In this document: positions 17,988 through 26,432 of the stretch, in pieces
Position numbering within the stretch: position 1 is the stretch's first letter
How the letters are laid out: every line of letters starts with the position of its first letter
NCBI GenBank assembly: GCA_034521575.1
Contig: JAXHMJ010000005.1
Span: 434,001 to 498,000 of the forward strand
Source: a candidate division KSB1 bacterium
GTDB taxonomy: Bacteria > Zhuqueibacterota > Zhuqueibacteria > Residuimicrobiales > Krinioviventaceae
DNA length: 64,000 nt
Reading direction: 5' to 3'
Program-made: the position numbers and the translations under genes
The notes under the pieces: model-generated
Told to the model about the DNA's origin: nothing
Databases searched by the model: none
Seen by the model: only the letters and a program-made list of their open reading frames with translations

Positions 17988-18364
17988 AACAACTTTTTTC
18001 TCGCTGGACTCTTCCGGCATGGTTATGGGGAATGTTCATTCTGGTTATGACCTCTTACCCCAAGGTGAAAATTCCTCAAGCCGGCTTTATGCCGATGGAT
18101 AAAATTCTGCATGCGGGCGTGTATTTTGTTTTTGCAGTTCTGGTCAGCCGGGCCCTGACCCGTTACCGGAAAGAAGAACTCAAACAGCACATGATTGTAT
18201 CGACCCTGATCACAGTCGGCTTTGCTCTATTTGATGAAATCCATCAAATATTTATACCCGGCCGATTCGGCGATATCGCCGACGCAGCGGCAGATATTGT
18301 CGGCATAATCGCCGCTCAAATTGTGTTTGTAAAAATAATACAACCACTCGTCAAACCGGAATAA
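17984..18364 (+). CDS. VanZ-like membrane protein
   Basis: A 126-residue protein with about four transmembrane segments. FMPMDKILHAGVYFVFAVLV and ALFDEIHQIFIPGRFGDIADAAADIVG are the conserved VanZ-like core. The family is implicated in teicoplanin resistance in Gram-positives, but in most bacteria its role is unknown. ATGA at 17984-17987 overlaps the nnr stop, so the genes are translationally coupled. Confidence 0.8.
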   Translation: MKQLFSRWTLPAWLWGMFILVMTSYPKVKIPQAGFMPMDKILHAGVYFVFAVLVSRALTRYRKEELKQHMIVSTLITVGFALFDEIHQIFIPGRFGDIADAAADIVGIIAAQIVFVKIIQPLVKPE

Positions 18365-18391
18365 AAAATGTTTTTTTGACAGGAAGCTGAT

Positions 18392-19003
18392 ATGAAACAA
18401 TTAACAGGCATCATGTTGGTCATAATTTTTTCCACTGGATTTGCACAAACACCGGCATGGTTTGAGGAACCCACGCCGCCCCGTCTGTTTTTAGGAGGCG
18501 ATGCGGGACTGTTCCGAATTTCACACTCTGATTTTAAAGAGTTTTACACAGACCGCTGGGGGCCAAGCTATAGTGCGACAGCCGGAGTTCGGGTGTATTC
18601 GTACTATTATGCAACATTTTCTTTTGGTCAATTTAATAAAGACGGCAAGCCAAATGTGTATCCAACCTACACCGAAGAACCTGCTGAACCGCATTGGCGG
18701 GAAAACTGGTACAAAATCGGTGTACAAATGCATCCCCTGCGTCAGGAAAAATGGGGATCGTTTTACGGATTTGGATTTGCCCTCTACCACATTGACGAAA
18801 AAGACCCCGTGCGCATTTATTCCAGTGACCGGGGTCAGGGATTTTACATGGATATCGGAGCTGATTATAAAGTCCATGAAACAGCAACCCTGTATCTGAA
18901 AATCAGCATTTCATCCGGCGGAGAGCGGGATCGAAGCGGATTTGAATCCCGCAGCATCGGCGGCTATCGATTTGCACTCGGTCTTTCCGTCTGGCCATTC
19001 TAA
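18392..19003 (+). CDS. Putative small outer-membrane beta-barrel protein
   Basis: A 203-residue protein with a cleavable signal peptide (MLVIIFSTGFAQ). Alternating hydrophobic strands rich in Tyr, Gly and Phe run to a C-terminal aromatic residue (FALGLSVWPF), the pattern of an 8-stranded outer-membrane barrel. I recognise no specific family. AGGAAG precedes ATG 18392. It lies between vanZ and the exonuclease gene on the same strand and may be co-transcribed with them. Confidence 0.6.
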   Translation: MKQLTGIMLVIIFSTGFAQTPAWFEEPTPPRLFLGGDAGLFRISHSDFKEFYTDRWGPSYSATAGVRVYSYYYATFSFGQFNKDGKPNVYPTYTEEPAEPHWRENWYKIGVQMHPLRQEKWGSFYGFGFALYHIDEKDPVRIYSSDRGQGFYMDIGADYKVHETATLYLKISISSGGERDRSGFESRSIGGYRFALGLSVWPF

Positions 19004-19019
19004 CCGGAAAAGGAGACTC

Positions 19020-19790
19020 ATGTTTCGCATACTCTCATGGAACGTCAACGGTATTCGCGCTGCGACGCGCAAAGGATTTAACGAGTTTCTCAAGCAATAT
19101 CAACCGGATCTGCTCGGCATTCAGGAAACCAAAGCCACATGGGAACAGGCGGAACCGCATTTATCTGATGATCACGGCTACCATCTGGAATGGAATGCGG
19201 CGCAACGCAAAGGCTACAGCGGTGTGGCCACCTTTGCCAAACCCAAACCTCTCTCCACCGAACACGGACTCGGATTTGAGCAATTTGACAATGAGGGCCG
19301 GGTGATCCTTTCGGAATTTCCCGAATTTACTTTTTTGAATATTTATTTCCCGAACGGACAGCGTGATAAAGCCAGGCTTGATTATAAACTCGATTTTTAT
19401 GAAACAACGCTCGATCTCTGTTCCGCCATGCGCAAAGAGGGGCACAGACTGATTATCGGAGGAGATTTTAATACCGCGCATACAGAGATCGACCTGAAAA
19501 ACCCCAAAGGCAATCAGGATACATCGGGATTTCTGCCGGTGGAACGAGAATGGATTGACCGCTACCTAAAAGCAGGATTTGTCGATGTGTTCAGACAACA
19601 GCATCCGGATGAACCGGATCATTACACATGGTGGACCTATCGTTTTAACGCGCGCGCACGCAATATCGGCTGGCGTATTGATTATTTTCTGGTGAGCGAG
19701 GACCTGGCAGGCCGGGTCAAACAGGCTGAGATTCATACAGACGTCCCCGGTTCGGATCACTGTCCGATTTCACTGACACTGGACGTTTAA
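19020..19790 (+). CDS. xth: Exodeoxyribonuclease III (AP endonuclease)
   Basis: A 256-residue protein of the exonuclease III/ExoA family. SWNVNGIRAA holds the metal-binding Asn, IQETKA the metal-binding Glu, GGDFNTAHTEIDLKNPKGNQ the catalytic Asp and Asn, and GSDHCPISLTL the catalytic His. It repairs abasic sites and 3'-blocked ends. The start at 19020 follows AAAAGGAG; a longer ORF from 18942 would overlap the previous gene. Confidence 0.9.
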   Translation: MFRILSWNVNGIRAATRKGFNEFLKQYQPDLLGIQETKATWEQAEPHLSDDHGYHLEWNAAQRKGYSGVATFAKPKPLSTEHGLGFEQFDNEGRVILSEFPEFTFLNIYFPNGQRDKARLDYKLDFYETTLDLCSAMRKEGHRLIIGGDFNTAHTEIDLKNPKGNQDTSGFLPVEREWIDRYLKAGFVDVFRQQHPDEPDHYTWWTYRFNARARNIGWRIDYFLVSEDLAGRVKQAEIHTDVPGSDHCPISLTLDV

Positions 19791-19887
19791 AACCCGGATC
19801 ATATCCCGTTTTTTTAAATTTCATGCAGAAAATTCTTGCGTCACATTTAAAAATATATTATATTATAAAGCTTTACATGAAAGATAT

Positions 19888-19972
19888 GCCGAAGTGGTGA
19901 AACTGGCAGACGCGCACGGTTCAGGGCCGTGTGAGCATTGTGCTCGTGTGGGTTCGAATCCCACCTTCGGCA
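19888..19972 (+). tRNA. tRNA-Leu(CAG)
   Basis: A class II tRNA of 85 bases. The acceptor stem GCCGAAG (19888-19894) pairs with CTTCGGC (19965-19971), with discriminator A. The anticodon stem GCACGG/CCGTGT surrounds loop TTCAGGG, giving anticodon CAG at 19922-19924. There is a long variable arm and the T-loop GGTTCGAATCC. CCA is not encoded. Confidence 0.95.
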
Positions 19973-19975
19973 CAC

Positions 19976-20004
19976 AACCCGGTTGTTTCAAACCGGGTTT
20001 TTTT
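19976..20004 (+). terminator. Terminator after tRNA-Leu(CAG)
   Basis: AACCCGGTT (19976-19984) pairs with AACCGGGTT (19991-19999), with a 6-base loop and a following T run, directly downstream of the tRNA. Confidence 0.9.
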
Positions 20005-20026
20005 ATGCCCCGACCCGATCAAGGTA

Positions 20027-20409
20027 TCAGGCCAAAGACCGCCGTTCGCTGTCAATGACCACAAACGGCACCTGTAAACGTATACCATTGGCATCAACCG
20101 AATCATTTAACCGGGATTCTATACTGCTGAATATCTCTTCCCGCCGGTTTTCAGGTATGAACGCCTTTTAGCTGTCGAGAAAAGCCAGTCTAATAAAAAA
20201 TGATAGAAAAAGGCGTCCGCACTCACAAATTGATATTCGAATGCATCATGCACCACCCCCGTTACATTCAGATACTGTTTTTCCATTTCATCGATCCACT
20301 CTTGAACCGGTTTGTGTTTTTCATGAATATGTTCATGCATCTGTTTCAGTTCGTTCAAGAGCTGAGCGTCACGCAGAACCGATTCCATGACCGAGTAAAA
20401 CTCAATCAT
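20027..20409 (-). pseudogene. C-terminal remnant of a SAM-dependent methyltransferase
   Basis: From 20409 the minus strand reads MIEFYSVMESVLRDAQLLNE, KQMHEHIHEKHKPVQEWIDEM and VVHDAFEYQFVSADAFFYHF, the region after the SAM domain in COG2226-type methyltransferases. In another frame it then continues PENRREEIFSSIESRLND and GIRLQVPFVVID, the family's C-terminus. The SAM-binding half is absent and one frameshift is present near 20150, so the gene is dead. Confidence 0.6.
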
Positions 20410-20422
20410 GATCGGTTAACAT

Positions 20423-21577
20423 TTATTTAAACTTGTAGCTCAGTCCGATTTCATAACGCTGGTCGGCACGGCGGTCAAACGGAAGTTTGCCTGTGCTATA
20501 GCTGATATACATCCCGCCCTGCAGCCGCAGTACAAACGACAGCAACGAGTGCAGGTGCATGTCCTGTTTGCGGATTACTGCGGCTGCTCCCGGCTGCCAG
20601 TAGACCTGCCAGCAGGTTTCCAGTGCCGAATGATCACTGATCTTTGATTTTAGCGAAATTAAAACTCGTGTGCGTAAAAATTGTTCTCTCGCATCCAACA
20701 CCTGATAGACACTGTCTTTTCCCGCATATACCCAGTCCAGGCCGGCGAGCAGCCCGGGAAAAGCCAGCCCGCTCGGCTTGAAGGTGCGATCTGTGCCGTT
20801 AACAAGTCTTAACAAGGCGAACGGCCAGTCCACCACATTGTACTTTGCCCAGGCTGAGCCGGGATTCCACGCGTTTATCGTATAGAACGCATGCGTTCCT
20901 GCGTAAATATGCTTTTGGCCAAAATCACGGCTGGTTTCGAGTCCAACAGTTCCGCCAAGCCGGAAATAACGCTGCACAGGCAAATTTGAACGCAGGGTTT
21001 TCAATGCCAACAGCATCGGCACGCTGTTTTTCAAGGTTTCCCGATCTACAAGTTCCACCGCAAAATCTTCCAGTCGATTGTAAATATCCGCCATCAGCGT
21101 ATCTGAACCCGTTAACAATATTGTCCCGGAACAGTCGTAAAATCCGGAAATTCCGAAATTATGATAGTTTTCCGGATTGTTCCGCAGTTCAGGGGTCAGT
21201 GAACCGTCAGCAAACAGGGACATCCCCATATCAGATAAACGGCCGGGCCGGCTTGCAGGAAACGGTGTCTGCCATTCTCTTTCATATTGATAATCTACGG
21301 CCAATATCGGATGTTCGGCAAGATCGGAATCGACGGTTTTAAAGTCGAGTTTCAGATCCTTCAGCACTGCAAGCGGATGTTCGCCTGATTGGGAGACCGG
21401 CGAATCAATGGCCGTATCCAGTTCCGCTGTCTTGAGCAGCGTTTTCAATGTATCCTTTGATAGACCGGTCAACCCGGACAAATCCTGCAGGACACTGTTC
21501 AATGATGTCTGGGCCGCCAGTGGCATTGAAAACAGCACAAAACCCAAAAGCAGCAGCCATTTACTCGTTTTCCGCAT
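20423..21577 (-). CDS. Putative outer-membrane protein, family unknown
   Basis: A 384-residue protein with a signal peptide (MRKTSKWLLLLGFVLFSMPLAAQ). Beta-strand-rich segments such as GGTVGLETSRDFGQKHIYAG end in YEIGLSYKFK, a typical barrel terminus. I recognise no specific family. GGAGGG sits directly upstream of ATG 21577, which is preferred over the longer ORF from 21610. It overlaps the 3' end of the small upstream gene by 17 bases, so the two form a unit. Confidence 0.6.
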   Translation of the reverse strand: MRKTSKWLLLLGFVLFSMPLAAQTSLNSVLQDLSGLTGLSKDTLKTLLKTAELDTAIDSPVSQSGEHPLAVLKDLKLDFKTVDSDLAEHPILAVDYQYEREWQTPFPASRPGRLSDMGMSLFADGSLTPELRNNPENYHNFGISGFYDCSGTILLTGSDTLMADIYNRLEDFAVELVDRETLKNSVPMLLALKTLRSNLPVQRYFRLGGTVGLETSRDFGQKHIYAGTHAFYTINAWNPGSAWAKYNVVDWPFALLRLVNGTDRTFKPSGLAFPGLLAGLDWVYAGKDSVYQVLDAREQFLRTRVLISLKSKISDHSALETCWQVYWQPGAAAVIRKQDMHLHSLLSFVLRLQGGMYISYSTGKLPFDRRADQRYEIGLSYKFK

Positions 21578-21917
21578 ACCCCTCCCTCCGAAATTTATAA
21601 TACTCATCAACTTTGTCCGCCAGCACAGTCAGAGTCAGATCACCATCCGACAAACACGTTTTTAGCATAAAACGCGCCGCTGAAGAATCAACGCCCTGAT
21701 GATAAGCAGCACGTCGCAGCCGGATAAAAGTATCATCTATCTGATCGGCCAATGCTTTGGCAGCAGCCCGACGTATTTGCTCATCCGCAGCGCTGTTCCA
21801 AAAAAAGAGCTCACGCATGCGCACACCTCCGGATTCCGAAAACAGCAGCTGTGACTGATCAAGTGAGTATAATGTGAACCATAATGTTTTACAGACTCGG
21901 TTTTTCTTTGACCACAT
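21561..21917 (-). CDS. Hypothetical protein
   Basis: A 118-residue soluble protein, largely helical in its C-terminal half (ADEQIRRAAAKALADQIDDT, LTLTVLADKVDEYYKFRREGY). I recognise no domain and no signal peptide. GGGGAG is correctly spaced before ATG 21917. Its stop lies inside the start region of the outer-membrane gene at 20423-21577, indicating coupled translation. Confidence 0.55.
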   Translation of the reverse strand: MWSKKNRVCKTLWFTLYSLDQSQLLFSESGGVRMRELFFWNSAADEQIRRAAAKALADQIDDTFIRLRRAAYHQGVDSSAARFMLKTCLSDGDLTLTVLADKVDEYYKFRREGYAENE

Positions 21918-22077
21918 GTATCTCCCCTTTCAGGTTAGTCAAGATCACCCCTTTATTCAGAAAAAATATAATCACAACCATGCAAATTTTCAAGTGCTTT
22001 TAATATTTTTTTCCTGATCAAAAATGAAATATTTTTCCCTTTTATTCATGTTTTAATTTTACTATACTTTAACAAGT

Positions 22078-22377
22078 AACAGGGTTGCTGGCTGTTCAGG
22101 CACAGGAACGCCAGACGTTTGACCAAAAAGAACGTCAGGTAGTGCAAAACATTATCAATGACGTGATCTTTAGCGTTCGCACACGTGAAAAACAGCAACA
22201 AACAGAGCAGAAATCAAGTCAGAGTGAGGCGAAATTTAGAAAATTAGCGAAAACAGGATAGAATCCGAAAAAGCACAATGGCTGGATTACCCTTATTTCC
22301 GATCCGGGTAAAGTCACGGTATTTGACGTTTATTTACCGGCGGGCGGCGGCAAAGCCAAAAAAAGGAGGTCAGTATT
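22078..22377 (+). pseudogene. Remnant of a GAF/PAS sensor histidine kinase
   Basis: The plus strand reads GLLAVQAQERQTFDQKERQV followed by QNIINDVIFSVRTREKQQQT and SSQSEAKFRKLA, the end of a GAF domain and the start of a PAS domain. A stop follows, then in another frame NGWITLISDPGKVTVFDVYL, the last motif of a histidine-kinase ATPase domain. The PAS core, the His-phosphotransfer helix and most of the ATPase domain are missing. It directly precedes a receiver-domain gene that was probably its partner or its own C-terminal domain. Confidence 0.65.
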
Positions 22378-22383
22378 AACAAT

Positions 22384-22767
22384 TTGAGCGGTGATAATCA
22401 AGGCATCCTTCTCATTGAGGATGAACAGACCGTCAGGAAAATATCACACGATATACTGCAGCGCAACGGATACACCGTATATGTGGCAAAAGACGGCGAA
22501 ACAGGCGAGGAAGAGTTCAACAAGCACAAAGATGAACTGGCCATGGTCCTCTGCGATGTGGTTCTTCCGGATACCCGCGGGATTGATCTTGTCAATAATT
22601 TTTTACAGGAAAAATCCGATCTGGCCATCTTGATGTGCAGTGGATATGACGAAGAAGATGTTCATTTGTCGGATATTCAAAACAACGGCTATCAATTCAT
22701 CCAGAAACCGTTTAATGTCAAAAGCTTGTTAACCAAGGTAAAAGAAACCCTGCAGGCGGCGCGTTAG
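22384..22767 (+). CDS. Stand-alone response-regulator receiver domain
   Basis: A 127-residue CheY-like receiver. Acidic residues are in LLIEDEQ, phospho-acceptor Asp58 is in LCDVVLPD, Ser/Thr is in LMCSGYD and the conserved Lys in FIQKPFN. There is no output domain. The start appears to be TTG 22384 with GGAGG about 13 bases upstream. The reading could originally have been a fusion to the decayed kinase just upstream, as in hybrid kinases, and now survives as an orphan. Whether it is expressed is unknown. Confidence 0.75.
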   Translation: MSGDNQGILLIEDEQTVRKISHDILQRNGYTVYVAKDGETGEEEFNKHKDELAMVLCDVVLPDTRGIDLVNNFLQEKSDLAILMCSGYDEEDVHLSDIQNNGYQFIQKPFNVKSLLTKVKETLQAAR

Positions 22768-23192
22768 ATATCAAAAATGACGCGCGCGTACCAGTGATCG
22801 TCTTTCTGCCGGATGGTCAGTTTATGAAAGGTTACAGCCTTGATCTGCGTTTTGTAGAGATCTGCATTCAAACGGCCGGCCGCTACTCTGCAGGTGATCG
22901 CGGTATCGGTCAGCTCGGACACGAAATAATCAACAGGGCGGAATCCCTCGGTCTCTGCGAGAAAATTCAGTTCAGAAAGCCAGTTCACCAGCAGCTGTTC
23001 CCGGTCCTCCCCTGTCACAGAAATCCGTTTGCGCTTTTTTATTTGAGGATGATCCGTCTCCAGCATGATGTAAAACATCGCCTTTGCTGCCTGAACGAAC
23101 AGGGACTCGGGCGATTCGGCGCGCACCTCAATGCCGATGTCACCGGTATGTTCCAGCAGGCTCACACCCTGCGGGAGATCGGAATAGTCCAT
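22764..23192 (-). CDS. Archease-family protein
   Basis: A 142-residue protein. GVSLLEHTGDIGIEVRAESP, followed by SLFVQAAKAMFYIML and LLVNWLSELNFLAETEGF, and ending with KAVTFHKLTI and ARVIFDI, is the archease fold. Archease activates the RNA ligase RtcB in archaea, eukaryotes and some bacteria. No rtcB is in this window. ATG 23192 is preferred over the longer ORF from 23270, whose extra residues overlap the aminotransferase gene. Gene order suggests co-transcription with the aminotransferase. Confidence 0.85.
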   Translation of the reverse strand: MDYSDLPQGVSLLEHTGDIGIEVRAESPESLFVQAAKAMFYIMLETDHPQIKKRKRISVTGEDREQLLVNWLSELNFLAETEGFRPVDYFVSELTDTAITCRVAAGRLNADLYKTQIKAVTFHKLTIRQKDDHWYARVIFDI

Positions 23193-23202
23193 AGGACCCC
23201 GT

Positions 23203-24501
23203 TCAGGATGCCAGATACGTTTGGATGCTTTCCGCAATCGTGCGCATAATCCAGCTGCGCTTTTCATCATCCGTTTCCAGTAATGTCAACCGGAATCCCT
23301 GCTTGCTACAGCAAAATCCGGTCAACGGTACGACGCAGATACCGGTCGCGCCCAGCAGGTAATAAACAAAACGTTTATCCGGGGCGACCGTCTCGACTTG
23401 TTCCTCAACCCGTTGTTGTATGGCCTCATTTTCGATCGGCAGCGTCTGTTTGTTGTTCAAAACACCGTCATCAAACAAAACGGCCATGTAAAACGCGCCT
23501 TTGGTGCGGTTAACGGTGATGCCATCGACTTTGGAAAACACATCATAAGCTTCATTGGCGCGCCGTTCAAACATTTTTTTACGGCGCTCAAGATGTCCTT
23601 CATAACGGGGATCTCCGATGATCAGCGGGATTGCGCGCTGGGGCAGACTGGTCGAACACACCTCGAGCATTTTGGCGTTCACCACACTCTTGATATAGCG
23701 CTGAAACACGGGATAATTGTTCTGATTGAACACTTCGATCCAGCCGCAGCGTCCGCCGGGCCACGGCAATTCTTTGGAGATGCCGCGCAAAGCCAGTCCC
23801 GGCACGTCGCCGATCACCTCACTGAGATGAATCGTTTCAGCATTATTGTAGACAATATGCGCATAGATCTCGTCGCACATGACAAATACACGGTATCTGC
23901 GGGCGATATCTACGATTGCCTCCAGAACCGAACGCGGATACACGGCTCCGGTCGGATTATCCGGATTGATCATCAGAATACCGGCAATGGAATCATTATA
24001 CTTGACTTTATTTTCCAGGTCCTGCAGATCCGGCATCCATTCATTCTGAGGATCCAGTTCATAAGTCAGATGCTCATAACCGGAATGCGCCGCTTCGGCT
24101 GATGAATGAGTGGAATACGCAGGAGAGGGTCCAATGACCCGCGCTTCGCGTTTCAGAAAACCAAACAAACGCGTCACGGCATCACCGAGTCCATTGAAGA
24201 AAATAATATCATCAGGGGTAATTTGACAGCCGCCGCGCTCGTTGACAATATCCGCCAAAAATTTCCGGGTGGACGGTGTGCCCTGAGTATCCACATAGCT
24301 ATAAGTCTGGTCCTGCAGCACAAGATCGGATATTTTCTGTTTGATCCAGTCCGGAAGTTTCTCACCTTTTTGCACCGGATCTCCGATATTCTCCCAGGAG
24401 ATTTCCATGCCTAAATCTTTGATCTGATGGGCGATGGCGACAATCTCCCGTATTTCATAAGTCAGCTGTTCAGCACCTTCATGAACAATGTTTCGACGCA
24501 T
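23203..24501 (-). CDS. PLP-dependent aminotransferase, class I/II
   Basis: A 432-residue fold-type I aminotransferase. ENIGDPVQKGE lies near the N-terminus, IIFFNGLGDAVTRLFGFL forms the cofactor region, INPDNPTGAVYP and VFVMCDEIYAHIVY hold the Asn and Asp that bind PLP, and GISKELPWPGGRCGW carries the catalytic Lys. It resembles alanine/aspartate-type aminotransferases; the substrate is not clear. GAGG precedes ATG 24501. Confidence 0.85.
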   Translation of the reverse strand: MRRNIVHEGAEQLTYEIREIVAIAHQIKDLGMEISWENIGDPVQKGEKLPDWIKQKISDLVLQDQTYSYVDTQGTPSTRKFLADIVNERGGCQITPDDIIFFNGLGDAVTRLFGFLKREARVIGPSPAYSTHSSAEAAHSGYEHLTYELDPQNEWMPDLQDLENKVKYNDSIAGILMINPDNPTGAVYPRSVLEAIVDIARRYRVFVMCDEIYAHIVYNNAETIHLSEVIGDVPGLALRGISKELPWPGGRCGWIEVFNQNNYPVFQRYIKSVVNAKMLEVCSTSLPQRAIPLIIGDPRYEGHLERRKKMFERRANEAYDVFSKVDGITVNRTKGAFYMAVLFDDGVLNNKQTLPIENEAIQQRVEEQVETVAPDKRFVYYLLGATGICVVPLTGFCCSKQGFRLTLLETDDEKRSWIMRTIAESIQTYLAS

Positions 24502-24557
24502 TTTATCCTCAATGTTGTTATAAACACACCAGACGGCCGCAACGGTCCGGCTGCCTT

Positions 24558-26179
24558 TTACTTGAAACGAATCAACGAATCATCATATTCTTCCGGTTTC
24601 TCATAACCCAAAAGATTCAGCAATGTTGCGGCTATATTCGTCAAACCCGGATTTTCCACACTATCCATTTCGTATTCGCCGCTGTTGTTTGAATCAACAA
24701 TAATAAACGGCACGGGATTCAACGTGTGTGCCGTTTTCGGATCGCGTTTGCCGTCTTTTTCGGTGTACATTTCTTCAGAATTGCCGTGATCAGCCGTGAC
24801 CACGGCGATACCGTTTAGTTCCCGGACCGTCTCAAGAAGCCGTCCCACGCATTCGTCTACGGTCTGCATGGCGATTACAGCAGCATCGAGTTTGCCGGTA
24901 TGTCCGACCATATCGCCGTTGGCAAAATTCAAACGACCAAACTGATAGTCACCGCTGCGCAGCAGTTCGATGGTCTTGTCTGTAATTTCAACAGCTTTCA
25001 TTTTCGGCGCTTTGTCAAACTCGATCCGGTCGGAAGGAATTTCCACATAAGTTTCCAGCGATTTGTCAATATAACCGGAACGGTTGCCGTTCCAGAAATA
25101 GGTGACATGCCCGAATTTCTGCGTCTCGGAAATGGCAAACATTTTGACGCCGGCGGACACCAGGTACTGGGAAATGGTTCGATCGATTTTGGGCGGCGCC
25201 ACGACAAAATTTTTGGGGATATGAAGATCGCCGTCGTATTCCATCATGCCGGCGTACATGACCTCGGGGACTCGCTCGCGCTCGAATTGATCAAATCCGT
25301 CTTCATCAAAAGCCCGGGAAATTTCAATGGCGCGGTCGCCGCGAAAATTGAAATTGATCACACTGTCGCCGTCCTCTATGGAACCCACGGGTTTTCCGTC
25401 TTTATCGGCAACGACAAATTGTCCCAGATACTGATCGGTAATGTCCGAATCCCGGTCATATAATGTCTGAATCGCTTTTTCAGCGGACGAAAAGGTTTCT
25501 CCCTTGCCCAGCACATGCGTGTCCCAGCCGCGTTTGACCACATCCCAGTCCGCTTCATAGCGGTCCATGGTGGTCACCATGCGGCCGCCGCCGGATGCGA
25601 TCTGATAATCATAGCCTTTTTCCTTTGAAATAGAATCCAGCAAGTCCCGAGTCGGACGAATGTAGTTCAACGCGGTCCGCTCGCCGACATCACGGCCGTC
25701 CAGCAGAGCATGTACACGCAGCGATTTGACACCCTGTTCCGCGGCTTTTTTGATCATGGCAAACAGATGATCGATGTGTGAATGTACATTGCCATCGGAT
25801 AACAATCCCAGAAAATGCAGAATGCCGCCCTTTTCCGAGCGCTCGATCACGGTTTGCCAGACATCGCTTTTAAAAATATCACCCGAGTCAATAGAACGGT
25901 TGACCAGCTCCGCCCCTGAGCAAACACGCGTCCGGCTCCCAGCGCATTATGGCCGACTTCACTGTTTCCCATATCCTGGTCCGTGGGCAGGCCGACCGCC
26001 GTCCCATGCGCCTGCAGTTTGGCGAACAAAGGCTCTTTTAACAAAGATTTGAAAACCGGCATATTTGCCTGTTCAACCGCATTGCCGGGATAGGACTTGC
26101 CCAGACCGACACCGTCCATAATAATCAACAAAACGGGGCCTTTGGGTGTTCTATTCAAAGATTTTAATGCAAATTCCAT
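24558..26179 (-). CDS. gpmI: 2,3-bisphosphoglycerate-independent phosphoglycerate mutase, frameshifted
   Basis: The N-terminal part from ATG 26179 reads GPVLLIIMDGVGLGKSYPGN and GNSEVGHNALGAGRVFAQG, containing the phosphorylated Ser and metal ligands. The next frame continues AELVNRSIDSGDIFKSDVWQ and IERSEKGGILHFLGLLSDGN, then HALLDGRDVGERTAL, MTTMDRYEADWD and VVTADHGNSEEM. The shift is at about 25918, where one G is missing from a G run (GGGGCGG). With that base restored the protein is about 540 residues, a normal length. This is a glycolytic enzyme interconverting 3- and 2-phosphoglycerate, so a sequencing indel is more likely than a real loss. Confidence 0.9.
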
Positions 26180-26310
26180 ATTGTCCTCTATGTTTAGTAT
26201 CCTGATTTTGAGATAAATGTCAATTTAAGCATTCTTTCAGAAAATTCAAATGTCTAATTGCCGCGGAACAGCGATTCGGAACGGTCTCAGCCTCAAAACC
26301 GATTTAGGTA

Positions 26311-26346
26311 ACCGTTATGTGCCGAAAAATAGTGGCACATAACGGT
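26311..26346. repeat. 13-bp perfect inverted repeat between gpmI and tkt
   Basis: ACCGTTATGTGCC (26311-26323) and GGCACATAACGGT (26334-26346) are perfect inverted copies around a 10-base A-rich loop. No T run follows on either strand, so it is not a simple terminator. It lies between divergent genes and could be an operator or a miniature repeat. Confidence 0.7.
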
Positions 26347-26432
26347 AAAACATTGATTTTTCATAGAATATTTACTATTTTTATAATTATCATATTATGC
26401 AAACATGAAAATCACTATAAATGGAGACCGTT

